NCBI GenBank assembly: GCA_018644665.1
Contig: JABGQA010000053.1
Span: 1-53,204, forward strand
Direction of reading: 5' to 3'
DNA length: 53,204 nucleotides
Source of the DNA: Candidatus Poribacteria bacterium
GTDB taxonomy: Bacteria; Poribacteria; WGA-4E; GCA-2687025
Of this stretch, positions 17,101-26,058 are shown piece after piece. Made by a program: the position numbers and the translations under genes. The notes under the pieces are model-generated. The model did not search any database and was not told where the DNA came from. It saw only the letters and a program-made list of their open reading frames with translations. Position 1 is the stretch's first letter, and every line of letters begins with the position of its first letter.

Positions 17101-18402
17101 TCAGATCGAGAAGTCGTAGTAGTGCGCCTGACCGTGCCGGTAGAAATACAGCCGGATGTTCTTGCCCGGGTCTATCTGATTCGCGATCGCTTGCAGATCG
17201 GCCGCCTCGCCGATGCGCACGTTGGCAATGCGGTAGATGATGTCGTCCGGCTGCAGGACATGGTCGAATACCGTCCGACGCTGGACACGCTCGACTGCCG
17301 CCCCCGCGGGCTCCGATGCATCGCGGACGTACGCCCCGTAGAAAGAGTAGAGTTCCGGCGACGTGTCCGCAACAAGCTTGGCGTCCCGGGTTCGCGATCC
17401 TCGGACGTACGACACCCGCAGCGCGTTCCCATGAGGAACCAGCCGGATGACGGCGCGCGTGTCGCGCGCGCTGTATACCTTCTGCCCGTCGATGTCGGCG
17501 ATCATGTCGTCCGCTCGCAAACCAGCCTTGTCCGCGGGACCGTCGGGCTGCACGTACGTCACGACGACGCCCGGCTCTTCGTCGTCGCGATCGGCGTACT
17601 GCATGCCGGTCCACGGCTCGATCACCCGCCCGTTGACGATCAACTGCGCCATGATCTTCTGCGCCGTGCCGATCCCTATGGCGAAGTTGACACCGTGCGA
17701 CCCGCCGCTCTCCGTGAAAATGAACGTGTTGACACCGATGACCTGACCGGCGGCGTTGACCAACGGGCCGCCGCTGTTCCCCGGGTTCACGGAGGCGTCC
17801 GTCTGGATGAGGTTGGAATACGTACGCTCGCCGACAGTCACGGCGCGATCCGTCGCGCTGATGACGCCAACAGTCACGGTCGGTTTCCGATCTCTGACCA
17901 GTTGGCCGAATGGGTTCCCGATGGCGATCGCCCACTCGCCGATGCGCAGATCGTCCGACCGACCGAGTTCTACCTGCGGCAGGTCTTCGCCGTCGATCCT
18001 CAGCACGGCGAGGTCCGAGAATCGATCCGCGCCGACCACCTCCGCCTGGAATTCGCGTCCGTCTTGCAGGCGCACCTCGATCTCGTCCGCGTTCTGGACG
18101 ACGTGCTGATTCGTCAGCACGTACCCCTCGCCAGCGTTGAAGATGGCGCCGGAGCCGAGGCTCTGGTAGCGCCGCTCGCGGGTCCGCGTCCGAGGTTCGA
18201 ACCAGTTCCAGAAGTCGACCACCCGCTGTCGCCGGATGCGCGTCGAGTTGATGTTCACGACGGCCGGGCTGGCGCGCTCTATGGCGCGGACGAGCGCGTT
18301 CTCCCGCGACAGGGCGACATCGTCGGACGGGGCCGCGAAGGACGCTGAGACCCCCGTCGACAGAAGCGCGACCAGCGACGCCAGGAGCGCCAAGTGCTTC
18401 AT
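17101..18402 (-). CDS. HtrA/DegP-type periplasmic serine protease with PDZ domains
   Basis: A 433-residue protease: signal peptide (residues 1-23, ending SASFAA), trypsin-like domain with the full triad His100 (LTNQHVV), Asp130 (FSDLAVL) and Ser210 (NPGNSGGPL), and two PDZ-like modules: a canonical one at about 290-365 (GVVVTYVQPDGPADKAGLRADDMIADIDG) and a shorter one to the C-terminus (DDIIYRIANVRIGEAADLQ). The ATG overlaps the argD stop in ATGA, which fixes the start over in-frame starts to 18534. It would degrade or chaperone misfolded envelope proteins. The residue 58-80 stretch (Arg-rich, RRQRVVDFWNWFEPRTRTRERR) is an LA-loop-like insertion typical of DegP. Confidence 0.92.
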   Translation of the reverse strand: MKHLALLASLVALLSTGVSASFAAPSDDVALSRENALVRAIERASPAVVNINSTRIRRQRVVDFWNWFEPRTRTRERRYQSLGSGAIFNAGEGYVLTNQHVVQNADEIEVRLQDGREFQAEVVGADRFSDLAVLRIDGEDLPQVELGRSDDLRIGEWAIAIGNPFGQLVRDRKPTVTVGVISATDRAVTVGERTYSNLIQTDASVNPGNSGGPLVNAAGQVIGVNTFIFTESGGSHGVNFAIGIGTAQKIMAQLIVNGRVIEPWTGMQYADRDDEEPGVVVTYVQPDGPADKAGLRADDMIADIDGQKVYSARDTRAVIRLVPHGNALRVSYVRGSRTRDAKLVADTSPELYSFYGAYVRDASEPAGAAVERVQRRTVFDHVLQPDDIIYRIANVRIGEAADLQAIANQIDPGKNIRLYFYRHGQAHYYDFSI

Positions 18403-19595
18403 GCGGCTTCTCGGAGAGACTTGCGGACGATCTCGACCGCCTCGTCCACGTGCGCCTTCTCGATGTTCAGCGGGGGCAGGAACCGCAGGACGTTGTTGTT
18501 CGTGCATATCGTGATGAGCCCGTTCTCGATGCACTTCGCCGCGACCGGGTTTCCGTCGATGCTCACCTCAAGCCCTCGGAGAAGCCCTCGGCCGCGCACC
18601 TGCGTGATGCAGTCGAACTCATCGCGCAGGCCGAGCATCGCCTCTTCCAGATAGGCGCCGATCTCGGCCACGTGCGACGGGATGTCCTCGTCCAGGATCG
18701 TCTTCAGCGTCGCGTGAGCGGCGGCGCTTACGAGCGGGTTCCCACCGAACGTCGACGCGTGCGTCCCCGGCCCGAGGCTCTGCGCGATCGCCTCGGTCGT
18801 CAAGAGCGCGCCGATGGGAGCGCCTCCACCCAGCGCCTTCGCCATTGTAACGACGTCGGGGACCACTCCGAATGACTCGTACCCCCAAAGAGTTCCGAGC
18901 CGACCCATGGCCGTCTGCACTTCGTCGTAGATCAGCAGGGCGTCGTTCGCGTCGGCGATCTCCCGCAGGCCTTCGAGGTAGCCGTCCTCGGCGACGTTCA
19001 CTCCGCCTTCCGACTGGATCGGCTCCACGAGTATCGCGCACGTCTTGTCGCTCACGGCCGCGCGCGTAGCGTCGAGGTCGTTGTACGGGACGTAGGAGAA
19101 CCCCTCGAGCATCGGCTCGAAACCGACGTGGTAGCGTGGCTGCGCCGTCGCTGTGATCGTCGCCATCGTGCGGCCGTGGAACGACTGGTCCATCGTGACG
19201 ATTTCGTACTTGCCCGAATGCCCCTGATCCTGCGCGTACTTGCGCGCCAGCTTAATCGCGGACTCGTTCGCCTCGGCGCCGCTGTTGCAGAAGAAGCACT
19301 GATCCGCGAACGAGTTCTCGACCAGCAGCTTCGCCAGGCGCACTTGCGGCTCGATGTAGTACAGGTTCGAGCAGTGGATGAGCGTCTTCGCCTGCTCCGT
19401 GATCGCGTCGACGACGGCCGGGTGGCAATGTCCCAAGGCGTTCACCGCGATGCCGCCGAGGAAGTCCAGGTAGCGCGCGCCGTCGGCGTCCCACACGTAT
19501 GCCCCTTCGCCGCGGACGAACGCGAGGGCCCGAGCCTCGCCATACGTGTTGATGATGTACTTGGTGGCCTCGGCCTTGATCGATGCGTTGGTCAT
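18399..19595 (-). CDS. argD: Acetylornithine aminotransferase
   Basis: A 398-residue class III PLP-dependent aminotransferase that makes N-acetylornithine from N-acetylglutamate semialdehyde. Visible: the start of the fold (LGGIAVNALGHCHPAV), NSGAEANESAIKLARKY, the FHGRT motif, YDEVQTAMGR and the PLP lysine Lys253 in TMAKALGGG. The ATG at 19595 is where homology starts; the frame is open to 19706 but those residues are not part of the family. Neighbouring argB and argJ support ArgD rather than a GABA or other omega-transaminase. Confidence 0.95.
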   Translation of the reverse strand: MTNASIKAEATKYIINTYGEARALAFVRGEGAYVWDADGARYLDFLGGIAVNALGHCHPAVVDAITEQAKTLIHCSNLYYIEPQVRLAKLLVENSFADQCFFCNSGAEANESAIKLARKYAQDQGHSGKYEIVTMDQSFHGRTMATITATAQPRYHVGFEPMLEGFSYVPYNDLDATRAAVSDKTCAILVEPIQSEGGVNVAEDGYLEGLREIADANDALLIYDEVQTAMGRLGTLWGYESFGVVPDVVTMAKALGGGAPIGALLTTEAIAQSLGPGTHASTFGGNPLVSAAAHATLKTILDEDIPSHVAEIGAYLEEAMLGLRDEFDCITQVRGRGLLRGLEVSIDGNPVAAKCIENGLITICTNNNVLRFLPPLNIEKAHVDEAVEIVRKSLREAA

Positions 19596-19629
19596 GGAGC
19601 TTTGCCCTACCCGGTTAGGCGCCTCTGGG

Positions 19630-20535
19630 TCAGTCGTTCGTAAGCTGTGTGCCGATGCCCCCGTCGGTGAACACCTCGTGCAGCAGCGAGTGTGGTATGC
19701 GCCCATCGATGATGTGCGCCTTGCGGACGCCTCCGCGCAGCGCCGTGGAGCACGCCTGGATTTTCGGGATCATCCCCGCACTGAAGACGCCCTCTTCCCG
19801 CAGGCGCGGAATATCGGCCGCGCGGATCGAAGAGATGAGGGAATCGGGGTCGTCCTTGTCGCGGAGCACGCCGCGGATGTCGCTCAGTAGGATGAGCTTG
19901 GCCGCGCTCAGGGCTGCGGCGATCTCGCCGGCCGTGGTGTCGGCGTTGATGTTGTACGTCTCGCCGTCCTTGCCAACGCCGGTCCCGGCGATCACCGGGA
20001 TGAAGCCCTGCGATTCCAGCACCTGGATGATGTGCGGGTTCACCTGGGTGATCTCCCCGACGAAGCCGATGTCCACCTCCGACGATTCATCGTCTCCGTT
20101 CTGCACGACGGCGTAGTGCTTCCGCGCTTGGATGAGGTTCGCGTCTTTCCCGCTGAGTCCTACAGCGCTCGCGCCGAGTTGGTTCAGCATGCCAACGATG
20201 TCTTTGTTCACGCTGCCGACCAGCGCCATCTCCGCCAACAGCGCCGTGTCCTCGTCCGTGACGCGGAGCCCGTTCACGAACTCCGACTTCTTCCCCACGC
20301 GCTCCAGCAGCCCGCTGATCTGCGGCCCACCCCCGTGGACGAGCACCGGCTTCATCCCGACGTATTTCATCAGGATGAGGTCGGACATGACGTCGCTCTT
20401 GAGCGCGTCGTCCACCATCGCGTGGCCGCCGTATTTGACGACGATCGTCTTGCCGTAGAACTCACGGATATACGGCAGCGCTTCGGTGAGGATCTCGGCG
20501 CGTGTATGCAGTGACTCGATGTCGGTGGGCATCAT
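19630..20535 (-). CDS. argB: Acetylglutamate kinase
   Basis: A 301-residue amino-acid kinase phosphorylating N-acetylglutamate. Visible are VVKYGGHAM, LVHGGGPQISGLLERVG, FVNGLRVTDE, LSGKDANLI and the ATP-site region ADTTAGEIAAALSAAKLILLSDI. The extra N-terminal helix (LHTRAEILTEALPYIREFYG) is of the type found in arginine-inhibited hexameric enzymes, which fits a pathway with ArgJ recycling where this step is the controlled one (inference). Start: AAGGA lies 6 bases upstream of the ATG at 20535; the next codon is also ATG. Confidence 0.96.
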   Translation of the reverse strand: MMPTDIESLHTRAEILTEALPYIREFYGKTIVVKYGGHAMVDDALKSDVMSDLILMKYVGMKPVLVHGGGPQISGLLERVGKKSEFVNGLRVTDEDTALLAEMALVGSVNKDIVGMLNQLGASAVGLSGKDANLIQARKHYAVVQNGDDESSEVDIGFVGEITQVNPHIIQVLESQGFIPVIAGTGVGKDGETYNINADTTAGEIAAALSAAKLILLSDIRGVLRDKDDPDSLISSIRAADIPRLREEGVFSAGMIPKIQACSTALRGGVRKAHIIDGRIPHSLLHEVFTDGGIGTQLTND

Positions 20536-20571
20536 CGGTTCCTTGCTCCTCGGCGGCACACGGAGGGTCGC

Positions 20572-21792
20572 CTACGAGCGGTAAGACGCGTTCTCTTCGA
20601 TGTATCCCTCGGTGAGGTCGCACGACCAGAAGGTCGCTTCTCCGGCGCCCGCCCCGAGGTCGATGGCGATGTGGACGGGGTCAGCCTTGAGTTGCGCCGT
20701 GGCGTCCTCCTCGGAGTATTCCACGCGGACGCCGCCCTCAACGAGACGCACGTCGCCGATCCCAATCGCGACGTTCTCCTGCGCGAACTCCGACCCGGAG
20801 TATCCGAGGGCGCACGCGATACGCCCCCAGTTCGCGTCCTCGCCGTACACCGCCGTCTTGACGAGATTCGACTCCGCGACCGCGGCGGCCGCGCGTTCCG
20901 CGTCCGCCTCGTCCTTCGCCCCGGTGACCTGGACCTCGATCAGCCGCGTGGCTCCTTCGCCGTCCCTTGCGATCTTCTTCGCGAGTTCTCGGCAGACCTC
21001 TTCGAGCGCTTCCTCGAACCGTCTCCCTGCTTCGGTGTGCGTCTCGACAGGCTGGGAGAGGCCGGACGCCATCAGAAAGACGGTGTCGTTCGTGCTTTCG
21101 TCGCCGTCGACGCTAATCCGGTTGAACGTCCGGGCGACCGCGCGACGCAGCATCTGTTGTAGGAGCGTCGGCTCGATGGCGGCGTCCGTGGTGACGAACG
21201 CGAGCATGGTCGCCATGTTCGGCGCGATCATGCCGGAGCCCTTGCAGCATCCTCCGACGCGAACCGCCTCGCCGTTGATCGTCAACTCGACGGCGGCTTC
21301 CTTGCGCGCCGTGTCGGTCGTCATGATGCAGCGAGGAAAGTCGCCGTTACCTCCGCCGTCCAACGCGGCGACAGCCGCGTCAATCCCGGCGCCCACCGCG
21401 TCCATCGGCAACGGCTCCCCGATGACGCCCGTGGACGACACAAGGGCCTCCTCGGCGGGGATGCCGAGTCCAGCAGCGGTCGCGTCCGTCATCGCGCGCG
21501 CGTCTTCGAGGCCCGCGGCGCCGGTAGCGGCGTTCGCGTTCCCGGCGTTCACGACGATCGCCCGCGCGTACCCGCCAGAGCGCTCAATCTGTTCACGGTC
21601 GTGCTGAATGGTCGGTGAGGCGAACCGGTTCTTGGTGAACACTCCCGCGACGGCGGCCCGTTCCGAGCAGCGGATGATCCCGAGGTCCGGGCGGTCACGA
21701 TAACGAAGGCGCGCTTCGACTCCGGCGGATGAGAACCCCCGCGCTGCCGATACGCCACCGTCGACGACCGTCCATTTCCCGTGATCGCTCAC
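20572..21792 (-). CDS. argJ: Ornithine acetyltransferase (ArgJ)
   Basis: A 406-residue self-cleaving acetyltransferase that moves the acetyl group from N-acetylornithine to glutamate. The autoproteolysis site is readable: MIAPNMATML, cleaved before Thr195, which becomes the nucleophile. KGSGM, NRISVDGDESTNDT and the C-terminal GEDANWGRIACALGYSG are also family hallmarks. The GTG at 21792 is chosen: the open frame to 21981 runs into the intergenic repeat region and is not part of the protein. First gene of the arg/pyr cluster; argB follows after 36 bases. Confidence 0.95.
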   Translation of the reverse strand: MSDHGKWTVVDGGVSAARGFSSAGVEARLRYRDRPDLGIIRCSERAAVAGVFTKNRFASPTIQHDREQIERSGGYARAIVVNAGNANAATGAAGLEDARAMTDATAAGLGIPAEEALVSSTGVIGEPLPMDAVGAGIDAAVAALDGGGNGDFPRCIMTTDTARKEAAVELTINGEAVRVGGCCKGSGMIAPNMATMLAFVTTDAAIEPTLLQQMLRRAVARTFNRISVDGDESTNDTVFLMASGLSQPVETHTEAGRRFEEALEEVCRELAKKIARDGEGATRLIEVQVTGAKDEADAERAAAAVAESNLVKTAVYGEDANWGRIACALGYSGSEFAQENVAIGIGDVRLVEGGVRVEYSEEDATAQLKADPVHIAIDLGAGAGEATFWSCDLTEGYIEENASYRS

Positions 21793-21889
21793 CGTGGAAT
21801 CCCTCGCGGAAAGAGAAAGCGGATACGCCCCAAATGCGGGTGATACCTGCACTTGTGCGGTGAAGTGTATCCGATGGCATGTCCCTTTT

Positions 21890-21980
21890 CCAACGCCCGG
21901 CAGCGGCCACGAGGGCTGGTGCATGAACCCCGAGAACAGGCGGCCCGGTCCTGTCCACCAGCCAAAACCAACGCCCGGCA
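21890..21980. repeat. Direct repeat ccaacgcccggca, two copies 78 bases apart
   Basis: The 13-mer ccaacgcccggca occurs at 21890-21902 and 21968-21980 on the plus strand. Between them, AGGGCTGGT (from 21912) and ACCAGCC (near 21958) form a further inverted pair. A mobile or replication-slippage origin is possible; nothing shows function. Confidence 0.6.
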
Positions 21981-21981
21981 A

Positions 21982-22169
21982 CTGTCATTCCGAGCCGCAG
22001 GCGAGGATTATCGACCCAATCACGTCCCTGCCTCGCGACTACTGACGAGCCACACGCGCGTCGGCATTCTCTTAGGGATGCCATTGGCCTAACGGGCGTG
22101 CCTTGCCACTGCCGAGCCGACCGCCGCGAAGCGCGCCCGACCGTGTCGCAACGCTCCTCGGGATGACAG
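21982..22169. repeat. Inverted-repeat-bounded intergenic element (ctgtcattccgag ... ctcgggatgacag)
   Basis: ctgtcattccgag at 21982-21994 and ctcgggatgacag at 22157-22169 are inverted copies differing at one base. The interior is GC-rich with no ORF of interest. The outward motif TGTCATTCCGAG is like the ends of dispersed, non-coding intergenic repeats I know from several uncultured bacterial lineages, so I read it as a MITE/REP-like element. Confidence 0.55.
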
Positions 22170-22308
22170 CGTGTGGGGACGGTCGGCGTGCCTACAAGCG
22201 GGACGGGAAGCGCGGCTGGGAGGTCGTCGCGGCGACGAGCGCTGCATCCTAACGTCAGGATGGCGCCGTGGCAGATGACGGGCGTCTAGCACTACCGGGT
22301 CAACCGCG

Positions 22309-23217
22309 TCAGGCCTCCCCGGCCGACGGCTCGTCCCCGCCCTCCTCGATCCCGAGCACCACGCGCGCGAAGTGATACATCGCGAACAGCTCCCACGCGA
22401 ACGGCCCGAAGCCGATGAAACCCGCCAGAGGCATCTCGAAGATGCTTATCCCCGGCGTGAACGGAGCGTCGTAGACCCACTTCGTCGCGGCCAGGTAGTT
22501 CCACGACTCCCACCAGAACCCGCACAGCATGCCTGCGGCGAAGAGGCACGCCGACCTCTGTAGCTGACCCTTCGCGAGATCGCCGAAGAGCGACGGCGCG
22601 CCGCTCGCGTGGTTCAGGGGGTCCAGCAGGAACACGAACCCCATCCACACGAGCGCGAACAGGTACTTCGCGATCTCACGCGGCATCATCAGGGGGAACG
22701 TCAGGCAGAAGATACCCAGAAAGACGCACGTGTACGCCGCCTTTGAACTCGCCTGAATCACCGGCGCCCGGAGCCGCCGACAGAATCCCACGGCCTCGAG
22801 CCACTCGGCAGTCGACAACACGCCGGGCAGCACGGTCGCGAACGCCGCCATAGCTCCGAACATGCGCGCGGCACGGTGTACCGAGATGCCCTCGTAGTGC
22901 CAGTTCCGCATGTGGAAGTTGTAGATCTCGAAGACGATCCACACGATGATCGACAGCGGTACCTGCACCCAGAACTCGCTGCGCCGCGTGGTCAGCAGCG
23001 ACCCACCCTTGAGGCGAGCTATCCACGCGTCGACGAAGAGCAAGTACCCCCACCAACAGAGCGCCGTTGTCACGTTGCTAACGCGGTGCGCGATCGAGGA
23101 GGCGCCGGGGTTGTAGTGGTCGTAAATCGAGCAGGCGAGCGTGCCGATCAGGAGGCAGAGCCCGACGATGCCGTGGAGGGGAAAACGACCTTGTCTAGTG
23201 GGAGGGTTTGGCGTCAT
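22309..23217 (-). CDS. Multi-pass membrane protein, unknown function
   Basis: A 302-residue protein with about seven or eight hydrophobic segments (first at residues 15-33, last near 265-290), several Trp/Tyr/His-rich stretches (FEIYNFHMRNWHYEG, GFWWESWNYLAATKW) and a conserved-looking FEMPLAGFIGFGPFAWELF before the acidic C-terminus. The arrangement of aromatic and acidic residues in the membrane suggests an enzyme or cofactor-binding protein, but I do not recognise the family. AGGGA precedes the ATG at 23217. It stands alone, bordered by gaps of 516 and 267 bases. Confidence 0.75.
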   Translation of the reverse strand: MTPNPPTRQGRFPLHGIVGLCLLIGTLACSIYDHYNPGASSIAHRVSNVTTALCWWGYLLFVDAWIARLKGGSLLTTRRSEFWVQVPLSIIVWIVFEIYNFHMRNWHYEGISVHRAARMFGAMAAFATVLPGVLSTAEWLEAVGFCRRLRAPVIQASSKAAYTCVFLGIFCLTFPLMMPREIAKYLFALVWMGFVFLLDPLNHASGAPSLFGDLAKGQLQRSACLFAAGMLCGFWWESWNYLAATKWVYDAPFTPGISIFEMPLAGFIGFGPFAWELFAMYHFARVVLGIEEGGDEPSAGEA

Positions 23218-23484
23218 GTCCCTACCGTCGGGGGCCGTCGAATCGCGTTCCGCAGCGGGTACAGCGCTACGAGGCTGCCTGGAGTCGTTCCCGCGTACCG
23301 ATCATACCGCCGACAGGAGAACCTGTCAGCACGCTCGTCGCGTCCCTCGGCCCAGCGGTCCGCGGGCACCCCATCGAGGGGTACAGCGCACGCCATAGCG
23401 GCGGACACGCCCGGTGACGGCGTGCGCGCGGCCCATGCCGTGCGACAGTCACGCGCCCCGCCTGCTAAGGACGTCCTGTAGGAG

Positions 23485-25242
23485 CTACCGACGCTTCTCC
23501 CCGCCCCACCACACCTCGGCGTATCGCTCTAGGTCTTCCCAACCATCGCGCCACGTGCAGTACATGGTCCCGATTACGCCATCGCTCCCCTGGATGGCCG
23601 CCATCCACGCCTCGTAGTTCTGAGCCACATCCTCATCGTAATAGCCTGCGACGATCTGCCTGTGACCCCGTCCGGCGAAGAACTCAACGCTTTCCCGCTG
23701 CGGCAGCCATTCGACAACGATCAGATCCCGAGGCATTCCCTCCCACGATCCCGACAGGTCGTTGTTGACCATGTAGTAGTTCGCGTGGGCATTGTGGTGT
23801 GGATCGAACATGTCGCTCCACACGCATACCGGGCGCGCATGCCCTTCGTCGACCGCGATCTCGTAACAGCGTCCGATGTTGTGTGCGAACAGCTCCCCTG
23901 AGGTGCTGAAGCGATTCGTGGCGTCGGGCTCCCACCCTCCCGTGCGTATCTCATCATGGCCGAGGAAGTAGCCGTCAGGCTCCAGCAGGAGCTGCGCATT
24001 CCGCACCTGGGCCGCACAGATGTCATATACCTTCGGGTCCGCCATGCTGGCCGTGATCTGTTCTCCCGGCATCAGGAGCGCGTGGTAGCACGACAGCGTG
24101 ACGAGTTCACCCTCCCGAATGCGCGTATCGTCGCTGAGTTCAATGGTCGGCGGAGCGTGGAGAGAATCGTAGGAGCCGATCCACGCGCTTCGGCCAAGCT
24201 TCGGGTCACGGACAGGACGGTAGTCCCTGCCCTCCTGGTACGGGTGCCCGTCTTCCGCAGCCACCACGAGCGGCAAAGTCTCTCGTCGCAGCACATTCAG
24301 CGTTGGAACTGGCTCGATGCTGAGGGTATCTAGCCAGAGCTTTCCGCCCGTCCCTCCCCAGATCCCCGCGTAGAGCTTCACTTCGTGGAAATCCACGCTG
24401 TTGAAGGTCGTGACATATTCAGTCCACTCCGTCGTATGGCTCCGCAGCGTTTCCGAGAGCGTCTGCAGATCCCGGTCCTGGCCGATGCCTTTCACCATCA
24501 CGGCGAACCAACCAGAAAGGTCCGCGGACCTCATCCACACGCGAACGCGGTACTGCTGATACGGCTCCACCTGTATCGTCTGAGATACCCGCGCGTGTCC
24601 ATACTCGTTGGCGTCACGCGTGCCTTCGAACCGGATGGATGTCGCGCCGTCCTTCACCACGTCCGTGTCGACAAACGACCCAAGACCCGGGTCATCGTGG
24701 AACCATCCGTCGAAGCGAGAACCATCATGTGCCTCGAACGACGCGTTCGGAATCGACGCCGAGCGCACCGGCACGAGCCGGCCGTTCTTCGCCTGCAGTC
24801 TGGCGTTCCTCACCGGGTAGCCGGTGGCAAGGTTGACATCGTGCGACAGGATTCCGCCCGCCGAACCGAACGGCATTACATGCACCCAGAAGCCCAATCC
24901 GAGTCTGCGCGCCTTCTCGCGCAGATGCGTGGCGTTCCGCTCCCACTTGGGCATGCTGAAGTCTGGATTGAACCACGTGGTCGTCTTGGAATCCGCGAAC
25001 ACGACGCCCGTGTAACCGGCCGCGGCAGCGCGCTCGACGATCTCCCCAGCCTTAGTGGCCCTGTCGTCGACCAGCATGTTGGTCCCGAGAAGCGCCCATC
25101 GATGCTCCCACTCCGTGCGACGCTCGAACGTCTCGTCGGCCGCAGCCTGCGCGGCGACGCCAACCACTAGAGCGAACACGCAGAGGATCCTCAGGCGCGC
25201 GAACGCCCTCCACGCAGATTCGACGCGCTCCAGCTTGTCCAT
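23485..25242 (-). CDS. Exported GH-like TIM-barrel protein with inserted carbohydrate-binding-like domain
   Basis: A 585-residue secreted protein. The ATG at 25242 (AGGAAAAG upstream) gives a clean signal peptide (LRILCVFALVVGVAAQAAA). Residues about 45-150 look like the first strands of a TIM barrel (RWALLGTNMLVDD, GYTGVVFADSKTTTWF, LGLGFWVHVMPFG). Residues about 175-320 read as a jelly-roll CBM (PNASFEAHDGSRFDGWF, YQQYRVRVWMRSADLSGW). The rest resumes the barrel (LLEPDGYFLGHDEIRTGGWEP, VCVWSDMFDPHHNAH, VVEWLPQRESVEFF). Asp and Glu in GHDEIR are plausible catalytic residues. An alternative ATG at 25356 has a perfect GAGGAGG 5 bases upstream but would make a 100-residue leader. Glycoside hydrolase is inferred, not proven. 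Confidence 0.65.
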   Translation of the reverse strand: MDKLERVESAWRAFARLRILCVFALVVGVAAQAAADETFERRTEWEHRWALLGTNMLVDDRATKAGEIVERAAAAGYTGVVFADSKTTTWFNPDFSMPKWERNATHLREKARRLGLGFWVHVMPFGSAGGILSHDVNLATGYPVRNARLQAKNGRLVPVRSASIPNASFEAHDGSRFDGWFHDDPGLGSFVDTDVVKDGATSIRFEGTRDANEYGHARVSQTIQVEPYQQYRVRVWMRSADLSGWFAVMVKGIGQDRDLQTLSETLRSHTTEWTEYVTTFNSVDFHEVKLYAGIWGGTGGKLWLDTLSIEPVPTLNVLRRETLPLVVAAEDGHPYQEGRDYRPVRDPKLGRSAWIGSYDSLHAPPTIELSDDTRIREGELVTLSCYHALLMPGEQITASMADPKVYDICAAQVRNAQLLLEPDGYFLGHDEIRTGGWEPDATNRFSTSGELFAHNIGRCYEIAVDEGHARPVCVWSDMFDPHHNAHANYYMVNNDLSGSWEGMPRDLIVVEWLPQRESVEFFAGRGHRQIVAGYYDEDVAQNYEAWMAAIQGSDGVIGTMYCTWRDGWEDLERYAEVWWGGEKRR

Positions 25243-25495
25243 CGTCTTTTCCTCATTGGTCACGCCGACAGTTGGCGCCCTCTGCGACACGGCAAGAGAC
25301 AGGTACTGAGGCCGACCACGATCGGGGCCGCCCGCGCGTAGGGGAGGCAATGACATCGACGACCTCCTCGTTGCCGACAGTCTTATAGGGTTCCGCTGTG
25401 GGCGGCGCCAGTCGACCCAAGTCCCTGACCGAACATAACCCAACGTCAGGCGAAGCCACGCCGGTGGCACAGCGAAATCGCACGACGGGACGCCA

Positions 25496-25984
25496 CTAGG
25501 AGGAGCGGCGTACCGCCGGGAGAAGGAGGAACACGACGATTCCCAGCAGGAGCACGGCCAGGTTCAGAATCACGGACGCGCGGTGACCGGCGCGGAATGC
25601 GCGGTGCGCCGTCTCGTAGGCTTCGGTCCCTTCCTCCGCGGCGGCGCGGGCGTCCCGACGCTGTTCGATGACCGGCATGAGTCCCTGCCGCGCGTACACG
25701 GTCGTCAGGAACATCGCGCCGACGATGGCCAGCGTGACGGCGGAGCGTCCCGCCCACTCCTGGCGCACGGCGCGAACCGCGACGCCCGCCGCCAACGTGA
25801 TCGCCCCGCAGATGATTCCGAAAAGGTAGTACCGTGGGAACACGCCGCGAATGAACAGCCCGGCGTGCTGCGGGTCGAGCGCTCGGAACGCGGTAGGCGC
25901 GACGACGAACGAGAAGAACAGGATGCTCCCGACCCAGACGCCCAAACCGAGCAACTCTACCGATCGGAACACAGTCCCAAGCAT
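25496..25984 (-). CDS. DUF4149-like membrane protein
   Basis: A 162-residue protein with four membrane segments (about 8-30, 48-70, 78-100, 130-155). The N-terminal sequence ELLGLGVWVGSILFFSFVVAPTAFRALDP and the AGLFIRGVFPRYY that follows fit the DUF4149 pattern. No function is established; the family is often annotated with copper or redox neighbours but none is here. The ATG at 25984 removes an unlikely Arg-rich leader present in the frame up to 26056. It diverges from the pterin dehydratase gene at 26059. Confidence 0.75.
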   Translation of the reverse strand: MLGTVFRSVELLGLGVWVGSILFFSFVVAPTAFRALDPQHAGLFIRGVFPRYYLFGIICGAITLAAGVAVRAVRQEWAGRSAVTLAIVGAMFLTTVYARQGLMPVIEQRRDARAAAEEGTEAYETAHRAFRAGHRASVILNLAVLLLGIVVFLLLPAVRRSS

Positions 25985-26058
25985 GTGCGCCCTTCGCTCT
26001 GATGTCGTGTGTCGGGCCGACGCGCGAACGGCGACGACGGAAGGGAAGGATACCACCG

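Larger units (their letters stand above)
21793..22308. other. 516-base intergenic region upstream of argJ
   Basis: I see no gene here. It separates argJ from the end of the membrane protein 22309-23217, so it must hold the argJ promoter, but no clear -35/-10 is visible. It does contain two repeat structures: a 13-base direct repeat (21890-21902 and 21968-21980) and an element bounded by near-perfect 13-base inverted repeats (21982-22169). Confidence 0.6.

Noticed and set aside
16352..17935. A 527-codon minus-strand reading frame covering TPR copy 2 and part of the HtrA gene.
   Set aside because: Upstream portion is Arg/Gly-rich and lies out of frame over the clear HtrA coding sequence; only the part from 17068 down is real.
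22309..23217. Resemblance to lycopene cyclase-type membrane proteins.
   Set aside because: Only a loose similarity of the E-x-P-L region; no carotenoid genes nearby.
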